Below, piece after piece: positions 29,579 through 37,737 of a stretch of DNA of 64,000 nucleotides. Source of the DNA: Jiella flava (GTDB taxonomy: Bacteria > Pseudomonadota > Alphaproteobacteria > Rhizobiales > Rhizobiaceae); contig NZ_JAFMPP010000004.1 in the NCBI RefSeq assembly GCF_017349315.1, positions 1-64,000 of the forward strand. The letters run 5' to 3'. Position 1 is the stretch's first letter. The number at the start of each line of letters is the position of its first letter. The notes under the pieces were generated by a model that was not told where the DNA came from, did not search any database, and saw only the letters and a program-made list of their open reading frames with translations. Both the position numbers and the translations under genes were made by a program.

Positions 29579-30462
29579 TCGGAGATCTCCTTGACGGGCT
29601 TGTCGGTCCCGGCATTGGTCATCACGGTGTAGAAGACCCAGGAGAGCGCCAGGATGATCAGGAAGTAGACGAGGCTCATCGCGGCTGCTTCGCCGAGATT
29701 GAACTGGCCGATGGCGAGCTTGACGAGATCGATCGACAGGAAGGTCGTCGAATTGCCCGGGCCGCCGCCGGTGACGACGAAGGGCTCGGTGTAGATCATG
29801 AACGAGTCCATGAAGCGCAACAGCACGGCGATCAGAAGCACGCGGCCCATTTTCGGCAGCTGGATGTAGCGGAACACCGCCCAGCGCGAGGCGCCATCGA
29901 TCTTGGCGGCCTGGTAATAGGCGTCCGGGATCGAGACGAGGCCGGCATAGCACAACAGCACGACGAGGCTCGTCCAGTGCCAGACGTCCATGACAATCAC
30001 GGTCACCCAGGCCGCGAAGGGATCGGCGACATAGTTGTAGTCGATGCCGAGAGCGTCGACGGTGTAGCCAAGGAGGCCGATGTCGGTGCGGCCGAAGACC
30101 TGCCAGATGGTGCCGACGACGTTCCAGGGAATGAGCAGCGGCAGCGCCATCAGGACCAGGCAGACCGAGACCCAGAAGCCTTTCTTCGGCATCGCCAGCG
30201 CGACGATGATGCCGAGCGGAATCTCGATCGCCAGGATCAGGCCGGAGAAGATCAGGTTGCGGATCAGCGAGTCGTGGAAGCGCTCGGAGGTCAGGATTTC
30301 CTTGAACCACTCGGTGCCGTTCCAGAAGAACTGGTTGTTTCCGAAGGTGTCCTGAACCGAATAGTTGACGACGGTCATCAGCGGGATGACGGCCGAGAAG
30401 GCGACCAGCAGAAGCACCGGCAGCACGAAGAACCAGGCCTTGTTGTTCCAGGTCTTTTCCAT
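29575..30462 (-). CDS. glpP: Glycerol ABC transporter permease 1
   Basis: A 295-residue permease with six predicted helices, starting with a hydrophobic segment at residues 8-30. The EAA-type loop is YYQAAKIDGASRWAVFRYIQLP (about residues 197-218). It belongs to the sugar-type MalF/UgpA class and pairs with GlpQ. It overlaps glpQ by four bases and lies 14 bp downstream of glpT. Confidence 0.9.
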   Translation of the reverse strand: MEKTWNNKAWFFVLPVLLLVAFSAVIPLMTVVNYSVQDTFGNNQFFWNGTEWFKEILTSERFHDSLIRNLIFSGLILAIEIPLGIIVALAMPKKGFWVSVCLVLMALPLLIPWNVVGTIWQVFGRTDIGLLGYTVDALGIDYNYVADPFAAWVTVIVMDVWHWTSLVVLLCYAGLVSIPDAYYQAAKIDGASRWAVFRYIQLPKMGRVLLIAVLLRFMDSFMIYTEPFVVTGGGPGNSTTFLSIDLVKLAIGQFNLGEAAAMSLVYFLIILALSWVFYTVMTNAGTDKPVKEISE

Positions 30463-30476
30463 GGTGTCGGTCCCCC

Positions 30477-31553
30477 TCAGCGCCGTGCCACGAGCCAGGA
30501 ATCGGCGTAGAGATTGAGCTGCTCTTGGGTGAAGGCGACGTCGGCCTCGGCCGGGATCTCGCGGTCTTCGTCGAGGACGGCGCTCAGACGAGTGTCGCCG
30601 AGCCGAGCCCGCACGATGCGCTCGGAGCCGATGTCCTCGACCTTGTCGATCTGCACCGGAATGCCTTGGCCACGCGGCACCAGCGAGACGAATTCCGGCC
30701 GGATGCCGAGTTCCGTCGTTTTGCCGGCTGCGACGGGTCCGATGCTCGCGGGAAGCGCGATGCGCTGGCCCGAGACGACGGCGGCACCGCCTTCGAGCGC
30801 GCAGGGCAACAGGTTCATGCCGGGCGAGCCGATGAAATAGCCGACGAAGGTGTGTTGCGGCCGCTCGAACAGCTCTTCCGGCGTGCCGATCTGCACCACC
30901 TCTCCGGCATACATGACCACCACCTTATCGGCGAAGGTCAGCGCCTCGGTCTGGTCGTGGGTGACGTAGACCATGGTCATCTGGAATTCGCGGTGGAGCT
31001 GCTTCAGCTCCGAGCGCAGCTGCCATTTCATATGCGGGTCGATGACCGTCAGCGGCTCGTCGAAGAGGATGGCGTTGACGTCGGAGCGCACCAGGCCGCG
31101 GCCGAGCGAGATCTTCTGCTTTTCGTCGGCGGTCAGCCCCCGCGCCTTGCGATCGGCCTTCTTTTCGAGGCCGATCCGGCGCAGCATGTCGGCGACGCGG
31201 CGCTGGATCTCGTCGGCCGGCACCTTGCGGTTCTTCAGCGGGAAGGCGAGGTTCTCGCGCACCGTCATGGTGTCGTAGATCACCGGAAACTGGAACACCT
31301 GGGCGATGTTGCGCGCTTCCGGCGTCAGCATGGTCACGTCGGTGTCGTCGAAGCGGACATGCCCGTTCGAGGGGGTGAGCAGCCCGGAGATGATGTTGAG
31401 CAGGGTGGTCTTGCCACAGCCAGAAGGCCCAAGAAGCGCGTAGGCGCCGCCATCGGCGAAGGTCGTGTCGACCTCGCGAAGGGCATAATTGTCGGCTTTG
31501 GCCAACTCAGGCGTGTAGGCGTGGCGAATATGGTCGAGGCGGATGCGAGCCAT
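30477..31553 (-). CDS. glpT: Glycerol ABC transporter ATPase with degenerate signature motif
   Basis: A 358-residue MalK-type ATPase. Walker A GPSGCGKTT (42-50), the Q-loop near 85-88, Walker B AILFDEP (161-167) and the switch histidine in YVTHD (H199) are intact. The ABC signature LSGGQ is replaced by LTADEKQ (140-146). The C-terminal third is a TOBE-type regulatory domain. It is expected to form a heterodimer with GlpS, whose signature is intact but whose switch histidine is missing. It lies 14 bp after glpS. Confidence 0.9.
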   Translation of the reverse strand: MARIRLDHIRHAYTPELAKADNYALREVDTTFADGGAYALLGPSGCGKTTLLNIISGLLTPSNGHVRFDDTDVTMLTPEARNIAQVFQFPVIYDTMTVRENLAFPLKNRKVPADEIQRRVADMLRRIGLEKKADRKARGLTADEKQKISLGRGLVRSDVNAILFDEPLTVIDPHMKWQLRSELKQLHREFQMTMVYVTHDQTEALTFADKVVVMYAGEVVQIGTPEELFERPQHTFVGYFIGSPGMNLLPCALEGGAAVVSGQRIALPASIGPVAAGKTTELGIRPEFVSLVPRGQGIPVQIDKVEDIGSERIVRARLGDTRLSAVLDEDREIPAEADVAFTQEQLNLYADSWLVARR

Positions 31554-31567
31554 GAAGCGTCGTCTCC

Positions 31568-32644
31568 TCAGGCCGCGATCGCGGCGGATGCGCTGACCGC
31601 CCGGCCATCCTCGCCAAAGACGAGAATGTCGGCGGGATCGAAGGACAGATGGACGGTGTCGCCGGTCTCCACCCGTTTGATGCCGTGAATGAGCGCCACC
31701 AGCGGTCGGCCGGCGAGTTCGGCGTGGATAAAGGTCTCTGAGCCCGTCACCTCGGTCAGGGCGACGCTGACGTCGAAGCCGGCCGCATGGGGACCGCCAA
31801 AGGCGAGGCGATGGGCGCGCACCCCGATCCGGTAGGGGCCGTCGGCGAGATCGGCATGACGGGAGCTCACGGCGAAATCGACATTACCGGGGCCGGAAAA
31901 GCGTCCGCCGCGCTTGGTCACGGTCAGAACGTTGAGCGGCGGATCGGAGAAGGTGGTGGCGGTGATCAGGTCGTCGGGTCGGCGATAGACCGCGGTGGTC
32001 TCGCCGAACTGGGTGACGCGGCCCTTCGACAGGGTCGCGGTCGAGCCGCCGAGAAGCAGCGCCTCATGCGGCTCGGTGGTCGCGTAGACGAAGATCGCGC
32101 CGGTCGCAGCGAAGATCTTCGGCAGCTCCTCGCGCAGTTCCTCGCGCAGTTTGTAGTCCAGATTGGCGAGCGGTTCGTCGAGCAGGACCAGCTCGGCATT
32201 CTTGACGAGGGCGCGGGCAAGCGCCGTGCGCTGCTGCTGGCCGCCGGACAGGTTCAGCGGTGTGCGGTCAAGATAGGGCGTCATCTGCAACAGATCGGCC
32301 GCCTTGCGTACCTCGCGATCGATCTCGTCCTTCGGGCGGCCGGCGATGCGCATCGGCGAGGCGATGTTCTCATAGACCGTCAGGGTCGGATAGTTGATGA
32401 ACTGCTGGTAGACCATGGCGACGTTGCGCTTGCGCACCGGCACGCCGGTCACGTCCTTGCCGTCCATCACGACTTTGCCGGCGGTTGGCGCGTCGAGCCC
32501 GGCCATCAGCCGCATCAGGCTCGTCTTGCCGGCGAGCGTCGGGCCGAGCAAAACGTTCAGCGAGCCGCGATCGAGGGCCAGCGAGACGTCGATGATGTGG
32601 TCTTCGCCGCCGACCTTGCGGCTCACATTGATCAATTCGAGCAC
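31568..32644 (-). CDS. glpS: Glycerol ABC transporter ATPase lacking the switch histidine
   Basis: A 358-residue MalK-type ATPase. Walker A is GPTLAGKTS (34-42), the signature NLSGGQQQR (131-139) and Walker B LVLLDEP (152-158) are present. Where GlpT has YVTHD, GlpS reads YATTE (187-191), so the catalytic histidine is lost. A C-terminal TOBE domain follows. I chose the GTG at 32644 because GGGAGGAAC sits directly upstream; the frame to 32830 runs back into glpD. Confidence 0.9.
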   Translation of the reverse strand: MLELINVSRKVGGEDHIIDVSLALDRGSLNVLLGPTLAGKTSLMRLMAGLDAPTAGKVVMDGKDVTGVPVRKRNVAMVYQQFINYPTLTVYENIASPMRIAGRPKDEIDREVRKAADLLQMTPYLDRTPLNLSGGQQQRTALARALVKNAELVLLDEPLANLDYKLREELREELPKIFAATGAIFVYATTEPHEALLLGGSTATLSKGRVTQFGETTAVYRRPDDLITATTFSDPPLNVLTVTKRGGRFSGPGNVDFAVSSRHADLADGPYRIGVRAHRLAFGGPHAAGFDVSVALTEVTGSETFIHAELAGRPLVALIHGIKRVETGDTVHLSFDPADILVFGEDGRAVSASAAIAA

Positions 32645-32700
32645 AAGTTCCTCCCAGAACGACTCGCCAGAACACCTTGGATACCTTCGCCGCGCCTGTT

Positions 32701-34200
32701 TCAGGCGGCGGCTTTCTTTCCGGCGGTCGCCATATCCATGTATTTCGCCAGTCCTGCGGTCTCTTCCGGCGAAAAGCGCAAGCCGAGCTTGGAGCGACGC
32801 CACAAAACGTCCTCGGCGCTCACCGCCCACTCCTTCTCGATCAAAAAGTCGACCTCGGCGGCGTAAAGACCGTGGCCGAGATGCTTGCCCATCGTGTCGG
32901 CGCCGACGAAGCTTGCAGCATCGGTGCCATAGGCCCGTACTAGCCGGCGGATGGTCGCGGCCTCAAGCTGCGGCGCGTTGCGGGCGAGGCCGGCTTCGAG
33001 GTCGGCGACGCCGTCGACCGGGAAGTCGCCGCCGGGCAGCGCCGCCGTGCTGCTCCAGGGCTGGCCTTTCTTGCCGATCACCTCTTCGATCTGCTTCATC
33101 GCGTCTTCGGCGAGCACCCGGTAGGTGGTGATCTTGCCGCCGAAGCAGTTCAAGAGTCCTGGCTCGCCGTTGCCGCCCTCGACGCGCAAGACGTAGTCGC
33201 GGGTGGCTTCCTGCGCCTTGGAGGCGCCGTCGTCGAATAGCGGCCGCACGCCGGAGAAGGTCCAGACGATGTCGTCCCGCGTCACCGGTGACTTGAAATA
33301 TTCGCTGGCCGAGGCCAGCAGATAGTCGATCTCGCCGTCGGTGATCGCCACCGCGCCGGGATCGCCCTGATAGTCCTGATCGGTGGTGCCGACGAGGGTG
33401 AATTCGCCTTCGTAGGGGATGGTGAAGATGATCCGGCCGTCGGAATTCTGGAAGATATAAGCGCGATCGTGGGCGTAAAGCTGCTTGGTGACGATATGTG
33501 AGCCCTGGACGAGGCGGATGTGCCGGGCCTCGTTGCGGCCGATCGCCCCGCGCAGGATGAGATCAACCCACGGTCCGCCGGTGTTGACCAGGAAGCGCGC
33601 CGTCGCCGCGGTTTCCTCGCCGCTCACCGTGTCGCGCAGGGTCAGATGCCACAGCCCGTTCTCCCGCCGAGCGGCGGCGAGTTTGGTGCGCACCATGATG
33701 TCGGCGCCCTTATCCTTGGCCGAGCGGGCGTTGAGAACCACCAGACGGGCATCGTCGACGCGGGCGTCGGAATATTCGAAGCCGATCTTGAATTCGTTTT
33801 TCAAGGGCTCGCCGAGAGGGCCGGACAGATCGACCTTGTCGGTCGCCTTCAGCTGCTTGCGTCCCCCGATATGATCGTAAAGAAACAGGCCGAGCCGCAG
33901 CAGCCATTTCGGCCGCAGCCCGGAATGATGTGGCAGGATGAAGCGCAAGGGGCGGATGATGTGCGGGGCGATCCGCCAGAGCACCTCACGCTCCATCAGC
34001 GCGTGGCGCACCAGCTTGAACTCGTAATGTTCAAGATAACGCAAACCGCCATGGATCAGCTTCGTCGACCAGGACGAGGTGCCGGAGGCCAGATCGTTCA
34101 TTTCGGCAAGACCGACGGTATAGCCACGCCCGGCTGCATCGCGCGCGATACCACAGCCGTTGATGCCCCCGCCGATGACGAAAATGTCGTAATTCTTCAT
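32701..34200 (-). CDS. glpD: Glycerol-3-phosphate dehydrogenase, FAD-dependent aerobic type
   Basis: A 499-residue membrane-associated flavoenzyme that oxidises sn-glycerol 3-phosphate to dihydroxyacetone phosphate and feeds quinones. The FAD motif FVIGGGINGCGIARDAAGRG opens it; ASGTSSWSTKLIHGGLRYLEHYEF (cited by position, about 38-61) and TTYRVLAEDAM are family marks. It is the first gene of the operon after glpR; its promoter region carries repeated CGAACGT-type elements that may be GlpR sites. Confidence 0.96.
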   Translation of the reverse strand: MKNYDIFVIGGGINGCGIARDAAGRGYTVGLAEMNDLASGTSSWSTKLIHGGLRYLEHYEFKLVRHALMEREVLWRIAPHIIRPLRFILPHHSGLRPKWLLRLGLFLYDHIGGRKQLKATDKVDLSGPLGEPLKNEFKIGFEYSDARVDDARLVVLNARSAKDKGADIMVRTKLAAARRENGLWHLTLRDTVSGEETAATARFLVNTGGPWVDLILRGAIGRNEARHIRLVQGSHIVTKQLYAHDRAYIFQNSDGRIIFTIPYEGEFTLVGTTDQDYQGDPGAVAITDGEIDYLLASASEYFKSPVTRDDIVWTFSGVRPLFDDGASKAQEATRDYVLRVEGGNGEPGLLNCFGGKITTYRVLAEDAMKQIEEVIGKKGQPWSSTAALPGGDFPVDGVADLEAGLARNAPQLEAATIRRLVRAYGTDAASFVGADTMGKHLGHGLYAAEVDFLIEKEWAVSAEDVLWRRSKLGLRFSPEETAGLAKYMDMATAGKKAAA

Positions 34201-34230
34201 GGCCTCCCACTTCGCACTTGCAGCATAAAA

Positions 34231-34311
34231 GTTGCGATTGCGAACGTTTGGGAGTCTAATCCGAAAGCGAATCGAACGTCAAACGAAATCGTCCGAAACG
34301 TTACGATTTCG
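34231..34311 (-). promoter_or_regulatory. Candidate GlpR operator region upstream of glpD
   Basis: The 111-bp glpR-glpD gap contains three near-identical elements, CGAACGT at 34241, CGAACGT at 34273 and CGAAACGT at 34294, plus CGAAA/TTTCG inverted pairs around 34283-34311. DeoR-type repressors bind such repeated short elements. The assignment is inference from position and repetition. Confidence 0.4.
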
Positions 34312-35127
34312 TCATCTGCTGTCGTCGCGAGAGGCTGATGCGGATGCCTCGCGATGGCCGTTTGCGGGTTCGGGATGGGCCTCGATCAGGCGCACCTCGG
34401 CAGCTTTGCAGATTTCGCGGATGGTCGGCGGCGCGCAATCGGTCACGAAGGTCTGAACCTGTTCGAGATGGCCGATCCGCACCGGTGCGCTGCGGTCGAA
34501 TTTCGACGAATCGGCGGCCAGGATGACATGGCGAGCGTTGCCCATGATTGCTTGCGCGACCCGCACCTCGCGATAGTCGAAGTCGAGCAGCGAGCCGTCG
34601 GGATCGATGGCGGAGACACCGATCACGGCGAAATCGACCTTGAACTGGCGGATGAAGTCGACGGCTGCTTCGCCGACGATGCCGCCATCGGAGCGGCGCA
34701 CGACGCCGCCGGCGATCACGACCTCGACTTCCGGGTAAGGGCGCATGGCGGTGGCGACGTTGATGTTGTTGGTGATCACCATCAGGTCCGAATGGCGCAG
34801 CAGCTGGTGCGCCACCGCCTCCGTGGTGGTGCCGATATTGATGAACAGCGACGCCTGATTGGGGACGATGTCGGCGACGGCGCGGCCGATGGCGGTCTTT
34901 TCGTCCGCCGCGATCACCCGCCGGGCGTCGTAGCCGACATTCTCGACGCCGGAGGACAAGATCGCGCCGCCATGGATGCGGGTCAGCAAGCGCGCGTCGC
35001 AAAGCTCGTTCAGGTCCTTGCGAATGGTTTGCACCGAGACCTCGAAGCGGGCGGCAAGTTCGTCGACGAGCACCCGTCCCGAGCGTTTGGCGCTCTCCAG
35101 GATCTGGAGCTGGCGCTCTGAGAGCAT
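34312..35127 (-). CDS. glpR: DeoR-family repressor of glycerol metabolism
   Basis: About 271 residues. The N-terminal winged helix (MLSERQLQILESAKRSGRVLVDELAARF, cited by position) carries VSVQTIRKDLNEL as recognition helix. The sugar-phosphate sensing domain shows INIGTTTEAVAH and the C-terminal ILAADSSKFDR. It would release DNA when glycerol 3-phosphate is bound. GGGAAGGA precedes the ATG at 35127. Codons beyond the DeoR domain form a charged tail. Repeats resembling its operators lie both upstream of itself and upstream of glpD. Confidence 0.88.
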   Translation of the reverse strand: MLSERQLQILESAKRSGRVLVDELAARFEVSVQTIRKDLNELCDARLLTRIHGGAILSSGVENVGYDARRVIAADEKTAIGRAVADIVPNQASLFINIGTTTEAVAHQLLRHSDLMVITNNINVATAMRPYPEVEVVIAGGVVRRSDGGIVGEAAVDFIRQFKVDFAVIGVSAIDPDGSLLDFDYREVRVAQAIMGNARHVILAADSSKFDRSAPVRIGHLEQVQTFVTDCAPPTIREICKAAEVRLIEAHPEPANGHREASASASRDDSR

Positions 35128-35285
35128 GGCGGTTCCTTCCCGGCTTTTTGCCGGATCATGCGGAAAGCGAAAGAAAAGCGCAACAAACGAAACTTTGGGT
35201 CTGCGCGACTTCGCAGCTTCCAAGCGAAGCCTTGGGGCGGACGGTGGGGCATGCCTTGCGATTCGCAAAAGCTGTGAGCGACGGT

Positions 35286-36635
35286 TCAGGTGCTTCCGGT
35301 GAAGGCGCGGTCGCGTTGCCGTGGCAGCATGGCGGCAAGAGCACCGCCCCGCAGGGCCAGAAAAATCTCGAAGGCGAGCCAGAGGCCCTGATTACCGGCA
35401 AGCGGCGTCAGCCCGTAGCCGGCCAGGATGAAGACTGCGAGGGAAAGGATCATCATATCGCGCATCGCGCCCGACCAGGTGGCGCCGATGAATAGCCCGT
35501 CCATGACGAAGGCGAGGGCGCCGACCAGCGGTGTCGCCGCAGCAAAGGGCAGGAAGCGTCTCGCCTCCATGCGCACTTGGAGATCGGTGGTGAGAAGGTC
35601 GATCAGAATGGTGCCGCCGAAAAGCGTGGTGAGACCGACAAGGAGCCCGACCACCAAGCCCCAGCCGCTGGTCAGCCTGACCGTTTGATCGAAAGCTGAC
35701 CGCCGACGGGCGCCGAGAGCCTGCCCTGCAAGCTGCTCGGCGGCGGTCGCCAGGCCGTCGAGGAAGTAAGAGCCGGTCATGAAGATGGTCATCAGCAGGC
35801 CGTTGGCGGCCAGCGTCACCGGACCGAAGCCGGCCCCGAGCCGGGTGAACAGCGCGAAGCCGGCGAGCAGGCAGAACGAGCGGATCATGATGTCGCGATT
35901 GACGCCGAGCATCTGAAGAAAGCCGGTCCTGTCGAGAATTTCGGTGAGTGTCGGGCACCGGGCGCCGGACAACCCGCGGGCGAGCACCATCAGCCCGGCG
36001 AGGCAGCCTGCCGCCTCACCGCAAACCGTGCCGAGCGCGACACCGGCGATTCCGCCTTGCAGCATGAGACCGAAGACGATCGACAGGACGATATTGGTGC
36101 CGTTGACGATGATCTGCAGGCCAAGGGCGAGGCGGCTGCGCCCACGCCCGAGAACCGAGCCGAGGATTGCGTAATTCGCCAGCGCGAAGGGGGCGGAGAA
36201 CATCCGCACGAAGACATAGGTCGCCGCGGCCTCGCCGACCGTGGGTCCGGGCGCGATCGCCGCCAGGCCGAGCATCATGACCAATGGCTCGGCAAGAATC
36301 AGCAGCCCGCCGATCACCAAGGCGAGCAGCGCCGCGCGCAAAAAAACCGCTTCGATCTTGCGGGTATCACCTGCGCCGAGCGCCTGGGCGGTGAGCCCGG
36401 TCGTCCCGGCGCGCAGGAAATTGCAGACGGCAAAGACGAAATCGAAGATCAGCGCGCCGACCACCAGGCCACCGAGCGTTTCGGCGTCGCCAATCCGGCC
36501 GACGACGGCGATGTCGGTCATCCCGAGCAGCGGCGTCGTCAGATAAGCCAGCGTCATCGGTAGGGTGATCGCAAAGACACGGCGATGCGTGACCGTCATG
36601 GCCGGCGCCGGATGCAGGGCTCCGTCTGGCCGCAC
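35286..36635 (-). CDS. MATE-family efflux transporter (DinF-like)
   Basis: A 449-residue membrane protein with twelve predicted helices in two halves; the first helix region carries LPMTLAYLTTPLLGMTDIAVVG, cited by position (about 25-46), a DinF/MATE hallmark. It exchanges cations for drugs or metabolites; the substrate is unknown. The start is the GTG at 36635, seven bases after GGGAGG; an ATG at 36599 has a poorer ribosome site. It is divergent from the deacetylase-fold gene. Confidence 0.87.
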   Translation of the reverse strand: MRPDGALHPAPAMTVTHRRVFAITLPMTLAYLTTPLLGMTDIAVVGRIGDAETLGGLVVGALIFDFVFAVCNFLRAGTTGLTAQALGAGDTRKIEAVFLRAALLALVIGGLLILAEPLVMMLGLAAIAPGPTVGEAAATYVFVRMFSAPFALANYAILGSVLGRGRSRLALGLQIIVNGTNIVLSIVFGLMLQGGIAGVALGTVCGEAAGCLAGLMVLARGLSGARCPTLTEILDRTGFLQMLGVNRDIMIRSFCLLAGFALFTRLGAGFGPVTLAANGLLMTIFMTGSYFLDGLATAAEQLAGQALGARRRSAFDQTVRLTSGWGLVVGLLVGLTTLFGGTILIDLLTTDLQVRMEARRFLPFAAATPLVGALAFVMDGLFIGATWSGAMRDMMILSLAVFILAGYGLTPLAGNQGLWLAFEIFLALRGGALAAMLPRQRDRAFTGST

Positions 36636-36727
36636 GTCATCACCTCCCGAGCGAGTGCCAGTTCGGCTGGCGGTTCACCTCTTTGGGGGATCGAATCGAT
36701 CTAAACGTCCCCTAGCTACGACGCATA

Positions 36728-37630
36728 ATGGCTGTGCCGATCATTCACCATCCTGCCTTCGACGCGAATTTCGATGCCCATCATCGCTTTCCCATGTCGA
36801 AATTCACCCGTCTCGCCGAAATCCTGATCGAGGACGGCGTCGTCGGGGCGGTGGGCTTTCACGTTCCGGCGCCGGCTCTGCCGGGCTGGCTGCGGCTTGC
36901 CCATGATCCGCGCTATGTCGATCAGGTGCTGTTTGCGGCAGTGCTCGCCGAGGTCGAGAAGGCGATCGGCTTTGCGGTCGACGAGCGGGTGGCGATGCGG
37001 TCCCGCTGCGCGACCGGCGGGACGGTACTCGCCGCGCGCCTTGCGCTTGCCGAAGGGCTCGCCTGCAACACCGCCGGCGGCAGCCATCACGCTCACCGCG
37101 CGGCCGGCGCAGGCTTTTCGGTCTTCAACGATGTCGCGGTGGCGGCTTCGGTGGTCATCGCCGACGGGGATGTCGACCGGATCCTCGTCGTCGACTGCGA
37201 TGTCCATCAAGGGGACGGGACGGCGAGAATCTTCGCCGACGAACCGCGCGTCTTCACCCTTTCGATCCATGCCGAGCGCAACTATCCGAGTGAAAAAGCC
37301 CGCTCCGACATGGATGTCGGGCTCGCCGACGGCACCGGCGACGACGGCTATCTCGACGCCTTGCGGACTGCGCTCCCGGCCGCTTTCGACGCCGCGCGGC
37401 CGGACCTCGTCTTCTACAATGCCGGCGTCGATCCGCATCGCGACGATCGGCTCGGCCGGCTGGCGCTGACGGATGCCGGCCTTTGCGAGCGTGACCGGCA
37501 GGTCTTCGGCTTTTTCCGCGAGCGCGGCATTCCGGTCGCGGCGGTGATCGGCGGGGGCTATTTGCGCGACATCGACGCGCTGGCGCGCCGGCACAGCATT
37601 CTCCACCGTATCGCGAACGAGTTCGTGTGA
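36728..37630 (+). CDS. Histone-deacetylase-fold hydrolase (AcuC-like)
   Basis: A 300-residue zinc-dependent amidohydrolase of the class II HDAC/AcuC/acetylpolyamine superfamily. The active site is complete: GGSHHAHRAAGAGFSVFND (paired histidines), DCDVHQGDGT (zinc-binding Asp-His) and NAGVDPHRDDRLG (second zinc Asp). Bacterial members deacetylate acetyl-CoA synthetase, polyamines or small amides; which applies here is unknown. It is divergent from the MATE gene and followed by the helix-hairpin-helix protein. Confidence 0.88.
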   Translation: MAVPIIHHPAFDANFDAHHRFPMSKFTRLAEILIEDGVVGAVGFHVPAPALPGWLRLAHDPRYVDQVLFAAVLAEVEKAIGFAVDERVAMRSRCATGGTVLAARLALAEGLACNTAGGSHHAHRAAGAGFSVFNDVAVAASVVIADGDVDRILVVDCDVHQGDGTARIFADEPRVFTLSIHAERNYPSEKARSDMDVGLADGTGDDGYLDALRTALPAAFDAARPDLVFYNAGVDPHRDDRLGRLALTDAGLCERDRQVFGFFRERGIPVAAVIGGGYLRDIDALARRHSILHRIANEFV

Positions 37631-37737
37631 ATCGCGCGATCATGTGATCAAGGAGCTTTTCGTCCACGCGGCGGTTGTCGTAGGGGCAATCCGCGCCTAG
37701 CTTTCTGGATGTGCGGTCCGACCCGGCGGAGGAAGTG

